Assembly: GCA_000708835.1 (NCBI GenBank)
Contig: DF237321.1
Span: forward strand, 1 to 64,000
DNA length: 64,000 nt
Source: Klebsormidium nitens
Lineage: Eukaryota; Streptophyta; Klebsormidiophyceae; Klebsormidiales; Klebsormidiaceae
Direction of reading: 5' to 3'
The stretch's first letter is position 1. Every line of letters starts with the position of its first letter. The notes beneath the pieces are model-generated. The model was not told the origin of the DNA. It saw only the letters and a program-made list of their open reading frames with translations, and ran no database searches. Of the stretch, positions 24,139 through 36,606 are shown piece after piece. The translations under genes were made by a program, and so were the position numbers.

Positions 24139-27100
24139 AGCGGACCAGGTGTCATATATAAGAGTGCATCAGAAGGTTCGCCGTACGCAGCAGATTTAGC
24201 TAGTAGGACCACCGCGTAGGATGCATCACTTGCTGAGACTCAGAGTGGGAGACAATTTTGCATCAGAAGTGTCCCAGTTTGTGCAGCAGGTTAGCTCGTA
24301 GATTGATCCTGTCTGCTTTTTCCCGGTGAATCACCTTGGTATTCTGCCATAGCCAGTAGCTTCTTCCCGGATCTAAGAACCATCTTTTAGCATTTTCTGT
24401 TTTCTAAGAACCTCTTGCACCCTCGAATCTTGGAACAGCGGTCGGTCCGGTCAATCTGTCAGTTTTGAAGAACAATTTCTATGGTTTATTTTCCGTTCTA
24501 GAACCTTTTCCACCCTTTTGAAGATGAGACTAGTGTCGGGTCAATCCGTCATTCCGCAAGTCACAACTCAGTAGGGCGATCGACTTTGGTTTCTGGGACC
24601 AAACGACAGGAGAATTTCAAATGGCTCACATACAATAGCAGCCTGTTCTTGCCAGAAGTAACGGACACGTTGCAAATGTGCAGAATCTCAAAGATCTCAA
24701 GCTGCTACAGAACTGACTCGCGAAACAATCATTGCAATCTCTTCTATGAGTGCACAAGCTCAGTGATGCTCTCTCTGGTTGGCACCTCGAGGAGCCAACT
24801 CGATTGACGATGTTCGGATTTGTCATCACCATTTGTAGCTAAACACATGCTGCTAAACCATGGTTGAAATTTTACAAGCGTGACTCGTATTTACCGCGGT
24901 CAAGCAACGCTTATTAGAGTCAAAGCAGTTGCCTGACACGTCGCTTATAGGAGGTGTCACAAGAGTCGGTCGGAAATAGGAGCGTTTTACAATGTTTTCG
25001 GACCAGGAGCACCGCGCTTCGACCGTGAAGGGAGTATATTATGAATTCGCGTTTATGAACGCTCAAGAAGGCGGCCATGCAACCTTACAACGCCGCCGGG
25101 TTGTCCTGCCGTCATGACTTTGGCAACTGGGCTTGCGCGAATACATGTCGTATTACGATCTTATCACCGCAGAAGCCAGCACTCCGTGGATGGCTGAACA
25201 TTTCCGCCCCGCTATACTGATTGCCCGCACCATCTGGGCGGCTCATCAGGAAGGCCGCTTGGCGGGTTTATTCACATGTGATGCACTCGGAAGTGCAGAT
25301 CAAGCCAAGCACTCGATATGTGCAGTAGGTAAGATCGTGCATCTTGCTTTGGAGAGGCGAGCCAGCTTAGTAGGAGAATCGTAGACTTAGACGATCACGG
25401 CTCCAAAACGACGCTGATCAAACAAACACAAACATATACCGGACCTTAGCAGCTCGTCATTCGAAATACAGTCCGTATACCTGCAACAGAGAAGGTGAAG
25501 GCTCTTCGTTTTGGAGCTCCCGAATTTTTGGGCGAAAAATTGGAAGGGGAACCAAGAAGATTGAAATGAAAGCGCTATCTTCAACGGGCAGTAGGAGAAT
25601 CCGTCTCATGCTGGGCTGCCTCGTTCGAAGCTGTGCAGAGGGTGATTCAGGTCATTGATCAGAACACGGGTAGCTAGAAGCATAAATGCCATGTGGCGCA
25701 ACTCTTCGAGTAAGCTGTGAGGAATCAAAGCGGCCGTAATCGATTTGAGACCCTGGCTTACTAAGGACTATTTCAAGGATTCCTTGCTGCATATCCAAGA
25801 CGGCCGGAAACATGTTGTCGAGGCTTGTATCGTCGAATGTTTGCGATGCACAAGAAACATCTCAGAATGTTTCACATGTGGCAGGATAAAGTGGAACGGC
25901 CTACCTGAGCCACGCAGAAGATAGCTTCAGTCTCGAAGCTCTCCGACGCGCAATTGTCTGTCGATGTGTCCCACATGCACCGGCTCGCTAGCCGGATGCC
26001 CTGCCCTTTCTTCTCCCCTATCGTTACTTGTACTAACAGCTTGTAGCGGGCGTAACCAAGCTCCTTAACCCGATCTTTGACCTGGTCAGACAGCTCCTTG
26101 GCAGTCTGTGGAAAATATGCACGACTAACAAAGAGTCAATGGATTGGCTCGTCATGGACAATTCTTCTAGTCTTGTCACGGTACTTGAAAGGAGCCAGTT
26201 ATTTTCTTTTCGCTTAGAAGAAACGCGTCAAAGCTTAGACACTCACTTTCTGTAGAACATGCATTAAGACTATCTTCAGTGTGGGCTGAAGAAGGCTCTC
26301 ACTTTACACGCGCCCAGGTGTAAAGTGGGAGTTGGACTCAGGCCTTCAAGCGACAGATGGCATTTGCAGAACAGATGCATCTGGTTGCAACTAACCAACT
26401 CGCAGTCATGAAGAATGGGGTCATGTCCAAAAAGTAGAGAACCCATGTTTGGGGATTGATGGCATTGACAAGACGATAGAATGTGCTAGATCAGAAAGAA
26501 AAGCCCTGGAACGCCTACATAGATCTCAACGGTTTGGTGGTGCGCCTGATTGAAGCCGTCTTACGAATCTTCCTTTACTCGAAGATGCGCAGACTCTCTA
26601 TGTTTGCATGGAGGGAAATTGCGTCCAGCTATAACGCAAGTTGCTTTTAGCAGCTTTATGCAGGCTTCACACCACCCTGCACTTTCTGCCATATGTCAAC
26701 CTCGTCTCATTCCTTTCATGCTTTTGTTCTTTCTTTCTGAGATTTGCAAAGTTGCCACAGTGCAATGAATCAAGGAGGCCGCGGGAAAGAAAAGCTTGCC
26801 TGAGCTGCCTTCAATGGGTCATATTCGAGCTGCGCAAGCATGCTCTGCAGAACCTCTTTTATTACGCTCCGGACCTTGGAAGACTGGAAGACTTGGTCCT
26901 GCAGAGAGGCGGACAAAGCTCACGGAACTGGCTGTCTCCATCAAGAGAGGGTTTGAATTGGCAGGTAGCCATCACAAGTGGTCAAGAGTGCATTCATTTC
27001 TTGGATTGCATGTCTGTTTATAACCTGAACCATCATCTCGCACAATAGCACGTTTCTTATTGGAGTCCATCGCAGATTTTGCTACGTCTTACCTTTCCAT

Positions 27101-29161
27101 ATCCTTCCGGGCTTGTGATGTATGTATTCTCATATACCAACTCCTTTGGCGGTCCTAGGTCACCCATCGCCCTCTTCCTCTTACATCAGCTATGGTTCTG
27201 CGTCTTCCTGTTACTTTGCTGTTGCAAGGCTTTAAACTCGCAAACGGGCTTTCCAACGAGCTCAACCACTGGGGATAGCTGCAAGACTTAATTACCCAGC
27301 AAAAGTGTCCTCCAACAGGATCAACTGCAGCTCAAGCTAGATGCCTACAACTGTTGCAACTCTGTAGTTTTGGCTGTAAATCAAGCAGGTTGAGTAAAGC
27401 AGCACCAAAAAGGGCCGATGTGATCCCTTTCTACTTCAAGCAATGGAGATACGCCCGGAGGTGATTTGCTCCTCCCAGCTAGAGGCCTTCCAGCAGGCCA
27501 CTGTTGACACCAGGAGCAGATAAAGAGATGCTCAAGACCTGTTCTACCAGCTACGCGCTATCCTAGCTCCCCTTCCGATATAATGGTATTCATACCTTAC
27601 CTGTTGCTTTCTTCTGAATTTGCAGGGCCAGGGCAGGGCAACCAGACAGTTTTCTCCATCATGTCCCCTCTGTCGAAGTCGCGCTAAGACTACCTAGTAA
27701 GTGTTTTGGGTGCGCGCGCTCCTCAAGAAGTCGCCCATTCCGGCCGTCGGATGGACAGGTGCCAGTATTGGACGGCTGACAAAGCTTGGCCAAGAAAAGC
27801 CGGCCCCTGACGTCACTTCGCAATGGTCATGCCACGCTGGCATCATACGCGAGCCTGCGCGCACCAAAAGCTGCCAGCTGGCCATGGTGTCCTGCCTTCG
27901 GAGCGTGGTACCTGTGTCTTGCAATCCATCAAATGCATTGCATTTGTCTTCAGACACTGACGTAGGAAGTGCAGGCGAGAGGGAGAATGCTTGGCGATTT
28001 CAGGTCATAAGGTGGCGTTTGAACTTGTACGCGGTTGCATTGGATGGTTGCGACAATGCAGCGTTAAGTTGGTACGTGGCGGCATTGCGGAAAAGCATGC
28101 TGAGACTGGAATGCATTGTAGGTCTTCTGCTTTGATCATAAGAGAGCTCTTCGCTTGTTGACTCCTTTCAGATGGCTGCCACGAGCGTTAGGTTACTGAC
28201 ACGAAATCTAGAAGGTCTTGCGACTGATCGCGCAGGTTGGAGACAGGGCGATGCGAGCAACAGGAAATGCTGTAGACAAGCCTGTCAACAAGCCCTAACA
28301 ACTCAAGTGGTTGGGAAAGCTGGGTCGCGCAATCTGCTTTGTCGAGACAAAGGGGATCTTCATAGAAAGGGCTGGCTTCAGGGGGAGCATGTGTTTGGAT
28401 CCGAAGTAGAGCAGCCCGAAAGGCAAAGGCGACTAGCTCTTTCAAGCAGAAGCGCAAGTGAGGACTGGTTCGTCATATAGGCCTGATTGCATTCAGTGCA
28501 CCCATTCTTCCTTGGCTCACTTTCCGAACCCACTATCTGGGCTATTGTTGACTGGCTCCGGCTTCTTTCAGATTTCAAGAAGAGCATTTTTATTCAGTTC
28601 TGATACTGTCAGACAATCGCAAAAAGACCATACGTTACAAATCTGCAAATCGTGCTCATGAATAGTTGGAGCACCTTTGATGGAAGCGTCGCCCTTGGGC
28701 ATGATGAAGAACACATTCTTTGCAGACACAAGTTTAAGGTGCAGGTCACCGGGATTCTGACAGGCTTTTAAGTCCCCTACTGCCGCTAAGCTTGGAATGT
28801 AGCTTTATGAAGTACAACATGTATCAGTTGGCCGTTATCTGTTGAATCCAACCACTGATGTCCATGGCCGGCCATTCTTGAGCAGATCAAATCTAAGCGT
28901 ACGATAAAAGATTGGCAAAACAGCATTCACCATGTTTCGCATTAGCCCCGTCCTTTGTCTTGTCTAGGGTTGGCTAACCGATAAGTCATCTCAATCTGCA
29001 TCAGTTTAGGTCACTCAGCTACAGCTCAGAAAGGAGGCTTGTGCTCAAACATCCTAGTACTGCAATCGATCTTACTGTGGCAAATCGTACATGGATCAAT
29101 GCAGTGCGCCCACCACTTGCTTCTTCATAACAGCGACTGCGGTAGATCCTAGCCAACCTTC
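24139..29161. other. Five-kilobase region without a recognised gene
   Basis: Between the A2M stop and KASII only scattered short frames occur. The longest are about 144 codons at 27701-28135 and 135 codons at 26641-27048; both lack a convincing ATG start and match no family I know. I see no RNA gene, long terminal repeat or transposase. It could hold decayed mobile DNA, distal regulatory sequence, or an unrecognised intron-rich gene. Confidence 0.5.
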
Positions 29162-32100
29162 ATGGCCGTTCCGATCTGGACTCCTTGCAAAAATCTGTTG
29201 TTCCACATGTGCGAAGTCTGCAGAAGCGCCCCCAAGATTGCCAAAAACCTCACGGACGACTTTTTCATGTACTATTCTGCAGGAAAGGTGGGTTGCCGAG
29301 CTTCAGCCGGCGTCGCACCTGGGGAGAAGAAAAGGATTGTGGTCACAGGCCTCGGGGTGGTATCCTGCTATGGCACTGATGTCAACCACTTCTATGATCA
29401 GCTGCTGGCGGGCAAGAGTGGGATCACGCACCTTGAGAACTTTGATGCTGCAGCATACCCCACGGTGCGTCTCCAGTTACTTGGGGGGTTTGATGGGTCA
29501 GCAAGTCATTTTTGGCTGGTGTGTCTCGGTGCAACTGACAAGCAGAAACTGCAAGGAGATTGTCTCTATTTTGACATCATGGTGGTGCCACGATGCTGTC
29601 CTCAAGTGCCGCTGTACTTCTTCCTTCATCATGCAACCTTTTCAACGATGATCAAGTTGGCAACTTGGGTTGGGTATACATGTCGGAAATGCCAAAGGCT
29701 TTGCTCAATCAGTGGTGGTAGCTCCTGTCTGAATTGATACAGTTTCTCAGGCTTTCTCAGGGTTTAAGAAAGGGGTTAGTGTGCGTGACCACAAGCTGTC
29801 CACAAACGACAGAAGAAAGAAAGAGAGAAGAAAGACAAAAAGAATATTGGTTTAAGCTGACCTATAATAACTTTGGAGGGATTCATCATGTGACCAGAGT
29901 ATGAAGATACTGGCAGTGGAAACACATGCTGAGACCGCGGACTTTAGCAATTCTCCTTTCGAGGAAAGCCAGCCTGGACGGAGATTTTCGTTGCTCAGAC
30001 TGCAGCTGCTCTGTATCTCAAACATTGTCTCGTCTGCTGGTTCAGAAAATCGGTGGAGAAATCAAACGGGATGACTTTGAGACTGGCGACTACATCAATC
30101 CCAAGATGGCCCGGCGGATGGACAACTACATCCGGTATCTGATGGTGGCGGGGAAGAAGTCGCTGGAGGATGCGGGGCTTAGCACGGAGGTCATGGAGTC
30201 ATTGGACAAGGCCCGGTGCGGGATCCTCATTGGATCCGCCATGGGGGGGATGCAGGTGAGATGCAAAATCGAAACCCCCCCCCTGCTCCTGATGCTCTGC
30301 TCTTTGAATGCTTTCTGGACTCTGCCTCCTTCCCACAAACACTTTCTCGTTCCTTTTAGAGACCGCTCGTGGTGGCCTCTGACGGGGCTACAAAATGAGT
30401 ATGTTAAGGGTTGCGGGGTGGTTGTGAGACTCCTGCAATTTGAAGCGCACCAGTTTGACAGTGGTTATGTCTCAAACAGAGAACTCCATACAAAGCCTGT
30501 GGTCCCAAGCTGTGTGCTCATGTGACACACCTTTGCTGCTGCTTGGTTTCATGAACTGTGGCTGCTGTGTGACTCCTCAATATCGAAGAGTCCTGCTGCC
30601 CCAGTGCTCAGAGGAACGTACATTCGTGGTACTCCAGAGTATTTTCGCGAATTGTGCAGAGCGTTTGCTTATCCCCCTGAGATGGTGAGCATTGATCGAA
30701 ATATATCAGAGGTATTTTGGTGATCATCGCACCATGTGCTGCAGATCTTCACGGATGCCATCGAGGCGCTCAACACCAACTTCAAGCGGATGAACCCGTT
30801 CTGCATCCCGTTCGTGTGTTCGAACATGGGAAGCGCCATGCTGGCAATGGACCTGGTAAGGTTTTGCAAGCACCGTTTCAATATGAGATACTGGAGACTT
30901 TCCTCGATCGAAAGGCAAACGGATTCGCAGCCTGTGTCAAGGCTAATCTAAGCATGTCAGGCAGCAATTGGGATGGGGACGTTCGAGGTTGTCTTGGCGT
31001 CAAAACTTCTGTACGCCGCACTCACGTGATCTGCTATAACGTCTTACAGTGGTCATCCTCCAAAGAGCATTGCTTTCGAAGATTGAGATGTCTTGGTGAA
31101 GGAATACGCCTGCGTTGATAGCCTACGCAGACAGAACATCGATTCATGCCTGGTTCGAGCTTTTTATTTTGGAGAATTTTTGTCATCCAGAAGCCAGTAA
31201 GTTGATCTTCGTCGAGATCGGTTTTGGGGGCCGTGAGAAAAAATTCTCACCAGTGCCAACTCACGCGTTCTGCATGATGCAGGGCTTCATGGGCCCAAAT
31301 TACTCGATCGCGACGGCCTGCGCTACAGGAAACTATTGCATCCTCAGTGCGGCAAACCACATCTGGAACGGAGAGGCGGTAAGTGGACCTTCTTTCCTCA
31401 CAAAGGCAGGGCTGCTAAGAAGCTGGCTATTGCATGGAAAGTTACAGATACAGGGGTTTGAAACGTACTTGAGGTGGATGCTCTCAACGGGTCCTCTCGG
31501 TCTTCTTGCAGCCTTGACCAAAAGGCTCTCTCTCTTTTAACCGAGAGAACCGAAGGCCTTCAAGGGTGGGTTCATTTTTGGGGGCGGCATGCTAATCGAT
31601 GCGAGAAAGTCCGAGGCATCAGAATATTCAATTGGAATTTGTTCCAATAGTATTTTTGTCAGAAACGAACTCTGTTTCGAAGCTGTACAATCTGCGTGTT
31701 CTGTCACATTTGACACCAAAAAACACGATGAAATCTGTGACTGGGCTGTGAATTGCTAGAAGTGCTTAAGGCACGAAGTACATATGACATTCCCGAAGCA
31801 TCGAGCTGGCGAGAAAGGCTCAGTGGATTGCACCGTTGTTTGCCGTTCTCAATCTCGCTCCTTAATCTTACTTCCAGGACCTGATGCTCTGCGGGGGATC
31901 AGATGCGGCCATCCTTCCTATCGGTAAGGCCACGGCCAGCTCTTCTCTTATTCAAGGTCCTGTTATAGTCCAGCGTGATTTGCATTTATAGGAGACGTTG
32001 GCCTTCAATCTGGCCATGTGCCGAAGGGACGTGCAAGGGAGGTGTTTGGTCGTTGCTCGGGTATTCTCGTTCAGATCAGAGACCCAACCATTTCCAGGCG

Positions 32101-35059
32101 TTATTCTTCTTTTCGCTTTCCAATCTTGACAATGGTAGGATCTTCTGATTCGTGTGTCTTATCCTGTAAGGCAGAGGTTTGCACATTGGTAGTCAACAAA
32201 TGCAACGGAATTGCAGAAAAGCAAAATACTGCTGTTTTACAGGGTTGGGTGGCTTCGTGGCTTGTAAAGCTCTGTCAAAGAGGAATGACGCGCCGGAGAA
32301 GGCCTCTCGGCCGTGGGACACGGTAAGCAGGCTCAACTGACCTTTTTGACAAGTGGCTTGGCAAGGGCATCACGCTGTTCTTTACAAAATCTGCACGTCA
32401 CCGATTTCGGTCATACATTAACCCATTGACGAAATAGGATGTCTGACAAAGGTGCTGACAGAATTCAAGCACTCGCACTTTCTCGACTCACAGAGGCATC
32501 GTCTGCCACATGATGGGAACACTGAGCAAGGTCCGCAATCAGGCTCCTAAACGACGAATGTCGCAGCTTCCTGATAATGGTTCGACGTCTTCTTAAGTGT
32601 TCTGCTTCGAACGTTTTAGAGCGAGTCGTGAAGTGCTGAGAAAAGCGGAGAAAGTGACGAAGGCGTCAACAAGCCTGGATTCGCTTGTGCAGGATCGGGA
32701 CGGTTTTGTAATGGGGGAGGGCGCAGGCGTGTTGATACTTGAGGAGTTGGAGCATGCAAAGGTAAGATCTTCCGCATAACCAGGAGAATGCAAGTATCGA
32801 ACTTTTCCTCGTCTATCAGTTTGCAACGTTGTACAGCGAAGCCTACACAAAGGATTGCAAACGCTTCCCGCCCAAAAATACGGTTGGAGGAAACACAAAC
32901 TGTTCCTGCGAACCCAGATTGTCGCGTTTGGAATGGTGTCGTGAAAAGGCTTCTCTCGTCGTGTGTGTAGCGAAGAGGGGCGAAAATCTACTGCGAGTTT
33001 TTGGGGGGCAGCTTTACATCTGACGCACACCACATGACAGACCCCCACCCCGAAGGTGAGGTGTTCCGACCTCTCTAGAAATGTCCTTTTGCCGGAAAGT
33101 TCTTGCTCTTCAGTCAGTTGCTTACTTATCGTTCACGTTTCTTTCTTCGTCCAAGTGCTTCGGGGTGCCCGAGTTCAAGACTCCGGACCGCCGTTTTACG
33201 ACCAGTCGTGGCGACCGAGAAGCCCGTGCCCCTTCTTTGTGGTCGCCGATCGGCTCCGATAGTGAGTGCTTTCAGCAGAGTCATCGTCGAAGACGCGTCT
33301 TTCAAAAGCCACTGGTAACAATCAAACCTGACGCCCTCTTTGGCCACGTGTCTTACGTCGAATCACTTCTTGCATTGCTTCGTAACAGGCGCGGGTGTCG
33401 AGATGTGTTTGCAAAGGGCGTTGGAGAGCAGCGGGGTGGCGGCAGAGGACGTCAACTACGTCAATGCACATGCGACGTCGACCCTGGCGGGGGACCTCCA
33501 AGAGTACAAGGCCCTGCACAGGGCCTTTGGAAGCAACGCTGACGTGAGCATGACTCCTTTGCGTATCCCGTTTGGAAGATGCGGTGGGGGGGCGCTGCAG
33601 TGCCTGCGCTCTTAGGACACCTGTGTGTCCGACGAAATGTTCAGCGTGCCCCCAGTTTTGGATCTGTTTTGGCTCTTTTCAGGGAGCGGGCAGCGAGGCA
33701 CTTCGTGGTCAGACAGTCGCGGAAGCGAAGCGTAAGAGCAGGCCTCAGTGTTGGGCTGCCATTGGCATGCTTTCACGAAGATCGTTCATTTCGCTGAATT
33801 CGTTTTGCTGAAGTTTGGTCACCTGGATTTTAAAGGTCGACACGACTTCAAGCCTCCATTTTCAACTTTCCCTGCGTTTTCGGATGACTCGCTTCGCGCC
33901 TCGTCCTTAGTCATCGTTACCGCCACCTTGTGCTGTCTGACCTGTGAGCTGATCTTTCAACAGCGACGTAGCTGTTCTGGAGGCAGGCACTTTGCTGTCA
34001 AGCAAAGGATGGGAAGAGGAAATCACCGCACAATTGCAACCGGAAAAAGGCATTCCGACCGCGTTTTTGAACTCCAGCATCAGCCAATCACTTTCCTAAG
34101 CATTGTCTGGAGCAATCCCTTTCCGTGACCTTGTTGCAGCTGAAGATGAACTCCACCAAGTCTCTCATCGGTCACTTGCTGGGGGCGGCGGGGGCGGTCG
34201 AGGCCGTTGCAACCGTTAAGTTAAGCAAGACTAACCACGCCGTCTCTCTGCCTAATATCTGCCTAGCATGCCAGCCAGTTGCGGATTCTTTTATCTGCCA
34301 AGAGTGCGAAATGTCTTTGATTTTCAATCAACATGGACACTTATGCCGCTCGGTTCACGTCTCATGGTTCGCTAGACATTTAGGAGCAAATATCTGGCCT
34401 CTTTTTTGTACTTTGCTCCGAGTCTCGTTGCTGACGACAATACGCCTTCTCTCACTTAAGTGTTGCATCAACAGGATACGAAGAGAATGTGTTTGCTATT
34501 GACATGATTCTTGAGATAATTTTGTTCCCACTGTAGCCTGTCCGTCTGTCTGTGCAGGCGCTCGAGACAGGCTGGGTACATCCAAATCTGAATCTAGAAA
34601 ACCCGGAACCCCTCGTGGTGAGTATTACACGCACTACCTAGCCGTAGCAATCTCGATGTAAGAAAGTGCATAAGGTTGCATGTGCTTGGTATGCGGCTTG
34701 GTGCTGTTAGCAGTTACTGGACGTAGACATTGGACGAAAATTTCATAGATGCGAAAATCCCCATCATTGTGACGGGATTGCTGGCTGTGTTTCCTTCAGT
34801 CCAATCATCCACTGCAGCTTTGGCTTGTGGGGGTTGGCATGGTTTTTGGAGCTAAGTGTCAGTACGCAGCCAAAGCATTATTCCAGCACATCCTCGAGGA
34901 CCCCTTTTGGAGGCTGATTCGTCTTCCGACCGCGTGCAGGACAACAACGTTTTGGTCGGTGGTCAAAAAGAAAAGCTTGACATCAAGGTTGCTCTGTCCA
35001 ATTCATTTGGCTTTGGAGGCCACAACTCCAGCATACTCTTTGGTCCCTACAAGGCTTGA
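29162..35059 (+). CDS. KASII: Beta-ketoacyl-ACP synthase II (KASII), 12 exons
   Basis: Plastid fatty-acid elongation, condensing malonyl-ACP with acyl-ACP. Exons: 29162-29464, 30046-30255, 30745-30855, 31283-31378, 31878-31923, 32243-32322, 32693-32761, 32971-33055, 33389-33543, 34140-34214, 34558-34617, 34940-35059; in frame, about 469 aa. The catalytic Cys lies in TACATGN, and the two His lie in NAHATST and GHLLGAAG; the C-terminus is [19 protein letters not shown]. Segments such as [20 protein letters not shown] and [14 protein letters not shown] match plant KASII rather than KASI. The N-terminal 55 residues do not look like a classical transit peptide; a strong acceptor ending at 29282 suggests an unseen upstream exon may supply the real N-terminus. 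The 34214/34558 join drops about two residues relative to the family, so that boundary may be slightly wrong. Confidence 0.92.
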
Positions 35060-36606
35060 TCAACAAGGAGGAGACACTGACAGTAGAGAACCTTGGGCAT
35101 GGGCAGCAAGCTGCTTCGCTTGAACATGGTGCTCGTGCCCTCAGAAGATCCTTAGTTTTTTGGGTTGTAAGGAGCTCATTTTGCTCCATTCGTGTTGCCA
35201 TTGGACACGAGTACTAAGGTACTTGCTATAACTCGAGCTCGTCTATCCTTAGAGGTTCTGCAATGCAACTACGTATTCGTGCGCGGTCAACTCCCGGCCT
35301 CATTTCCAGTGCATAAGATAGACAAGTTGACTTCCTCAGCGTGTTCGGTCGATCAGGCCCGGACGTGTTGAGCCTGCGAAAAGGACACAAATATCTGACA
35401 GTTTTGAGGCTTTGCCGTCTGCCAAGCTTTGCAAGCCTCCGTGATTTTCACAGATAACCCTGCTGAAGCATGGCTGGTAAGCAGGCACAAAGACGATTCA
35501 AGGTGGCCGCGCCTTGCCTTTTCATCTGGTGGAACGGTATAGGCAATAGTAGGACACATCGTCCCATGCAAACGGAACCTGTAGCCTCTGGCTGTGATTC
35601 GACAACCGGAAATTGTGATAGAACTCCAGTAACCAGCCTTTATTGTATCCCACGATAATCCCACATGCATGCTCGCGTGCTATTATATAAAAGGTGCAAA
35701 ATGTTGCCAATTTGAGTTAAGTTGCATAGCCAGCTTGGCGTATGCACGCAATTCAGCTGTGGCCTGTGCATACTAACCAGCGCGACGGTATGCAGCGCTC
35801 GCGGCCCATGCATGGATTTGCTTGCACACGTTTCAGCTAACAACCCATAGTTGCCCCATGGTGCGCGCTGCATGTGGCATACATGAGCTGCGGGCAACAA
35901 GCCGCTGCAACCGTTAAGCATCTTGGCCTACCGGGTGTGCGTGCGGCCATAGGCCCACGTTTGCAAGGCAGTCACGGTCCACGGATACACGTTTTCTTTC
36001 AAACTGTCATGATTGCACATCATAACATCAGCAAAAAGCCATGAAGCAATGCATTATGATTAGCATCTCTCAAGGGTCCGCAAGCCGTGAGATCCTATGG
36101 TGATGCGAGTTGCATTGTGCTAAAGAGTAAGCGCAAAGCAGCTTTGCAGACCCTCAGCTGTTTAGACGTCGTGTCGCCTGATTGAGTCTGGCCGCTTTCT
36201 TAGCATGGGCCATCTGCAGAGTCCAAGCCATCCACTGCATGCATCTGGTTGATCGCACGGCTTCGGTTACGGTAATTCGGGCTGCATCTCTGCAGATCCG
36301 TGCCCTCGTGCCCGCGGACTAGCATAACAGGTTGGCAACATCCTGAAAGTTAACCTTATACAGGGGACGTCCTGCGCTGCGGTGTCAAGATCAAGTCATA
36401 ACAGATCGCCCTGGACCGCCCGTGTGCATCGACGTTGAAAACTGCAAGAAGCGAAAAGAATCTTACTTCCAGAAGGACCCTGTTCCGTTGATTCGAGGAA
36501 ATAATCCTACAACCTGGGTCCAAAACGTTTGCATTTTTGGCCAGATGGCCTATACGCTGCTCCATCTGACGGTCTTCTGATTGCAAGAGATCCTTCGAGC
36601 GGGAGC
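35060..36606. other. Intergenic, no gene seen
   Basis: The spacer between KASII and the condensin-like gene. It is rich in ATGCAT and GCGCGC-type words, with only short frames on either strand. No RNA gene or terminal repeat was recognised. Confidence 0.55.

Noticed and set aside
24139-29161. Transposon or tRNA genes in the large gap
   Set aside because: No terminal repeats, transposase or reverse transcriptase motifs, or tRNA box sequences could be identified by eye.
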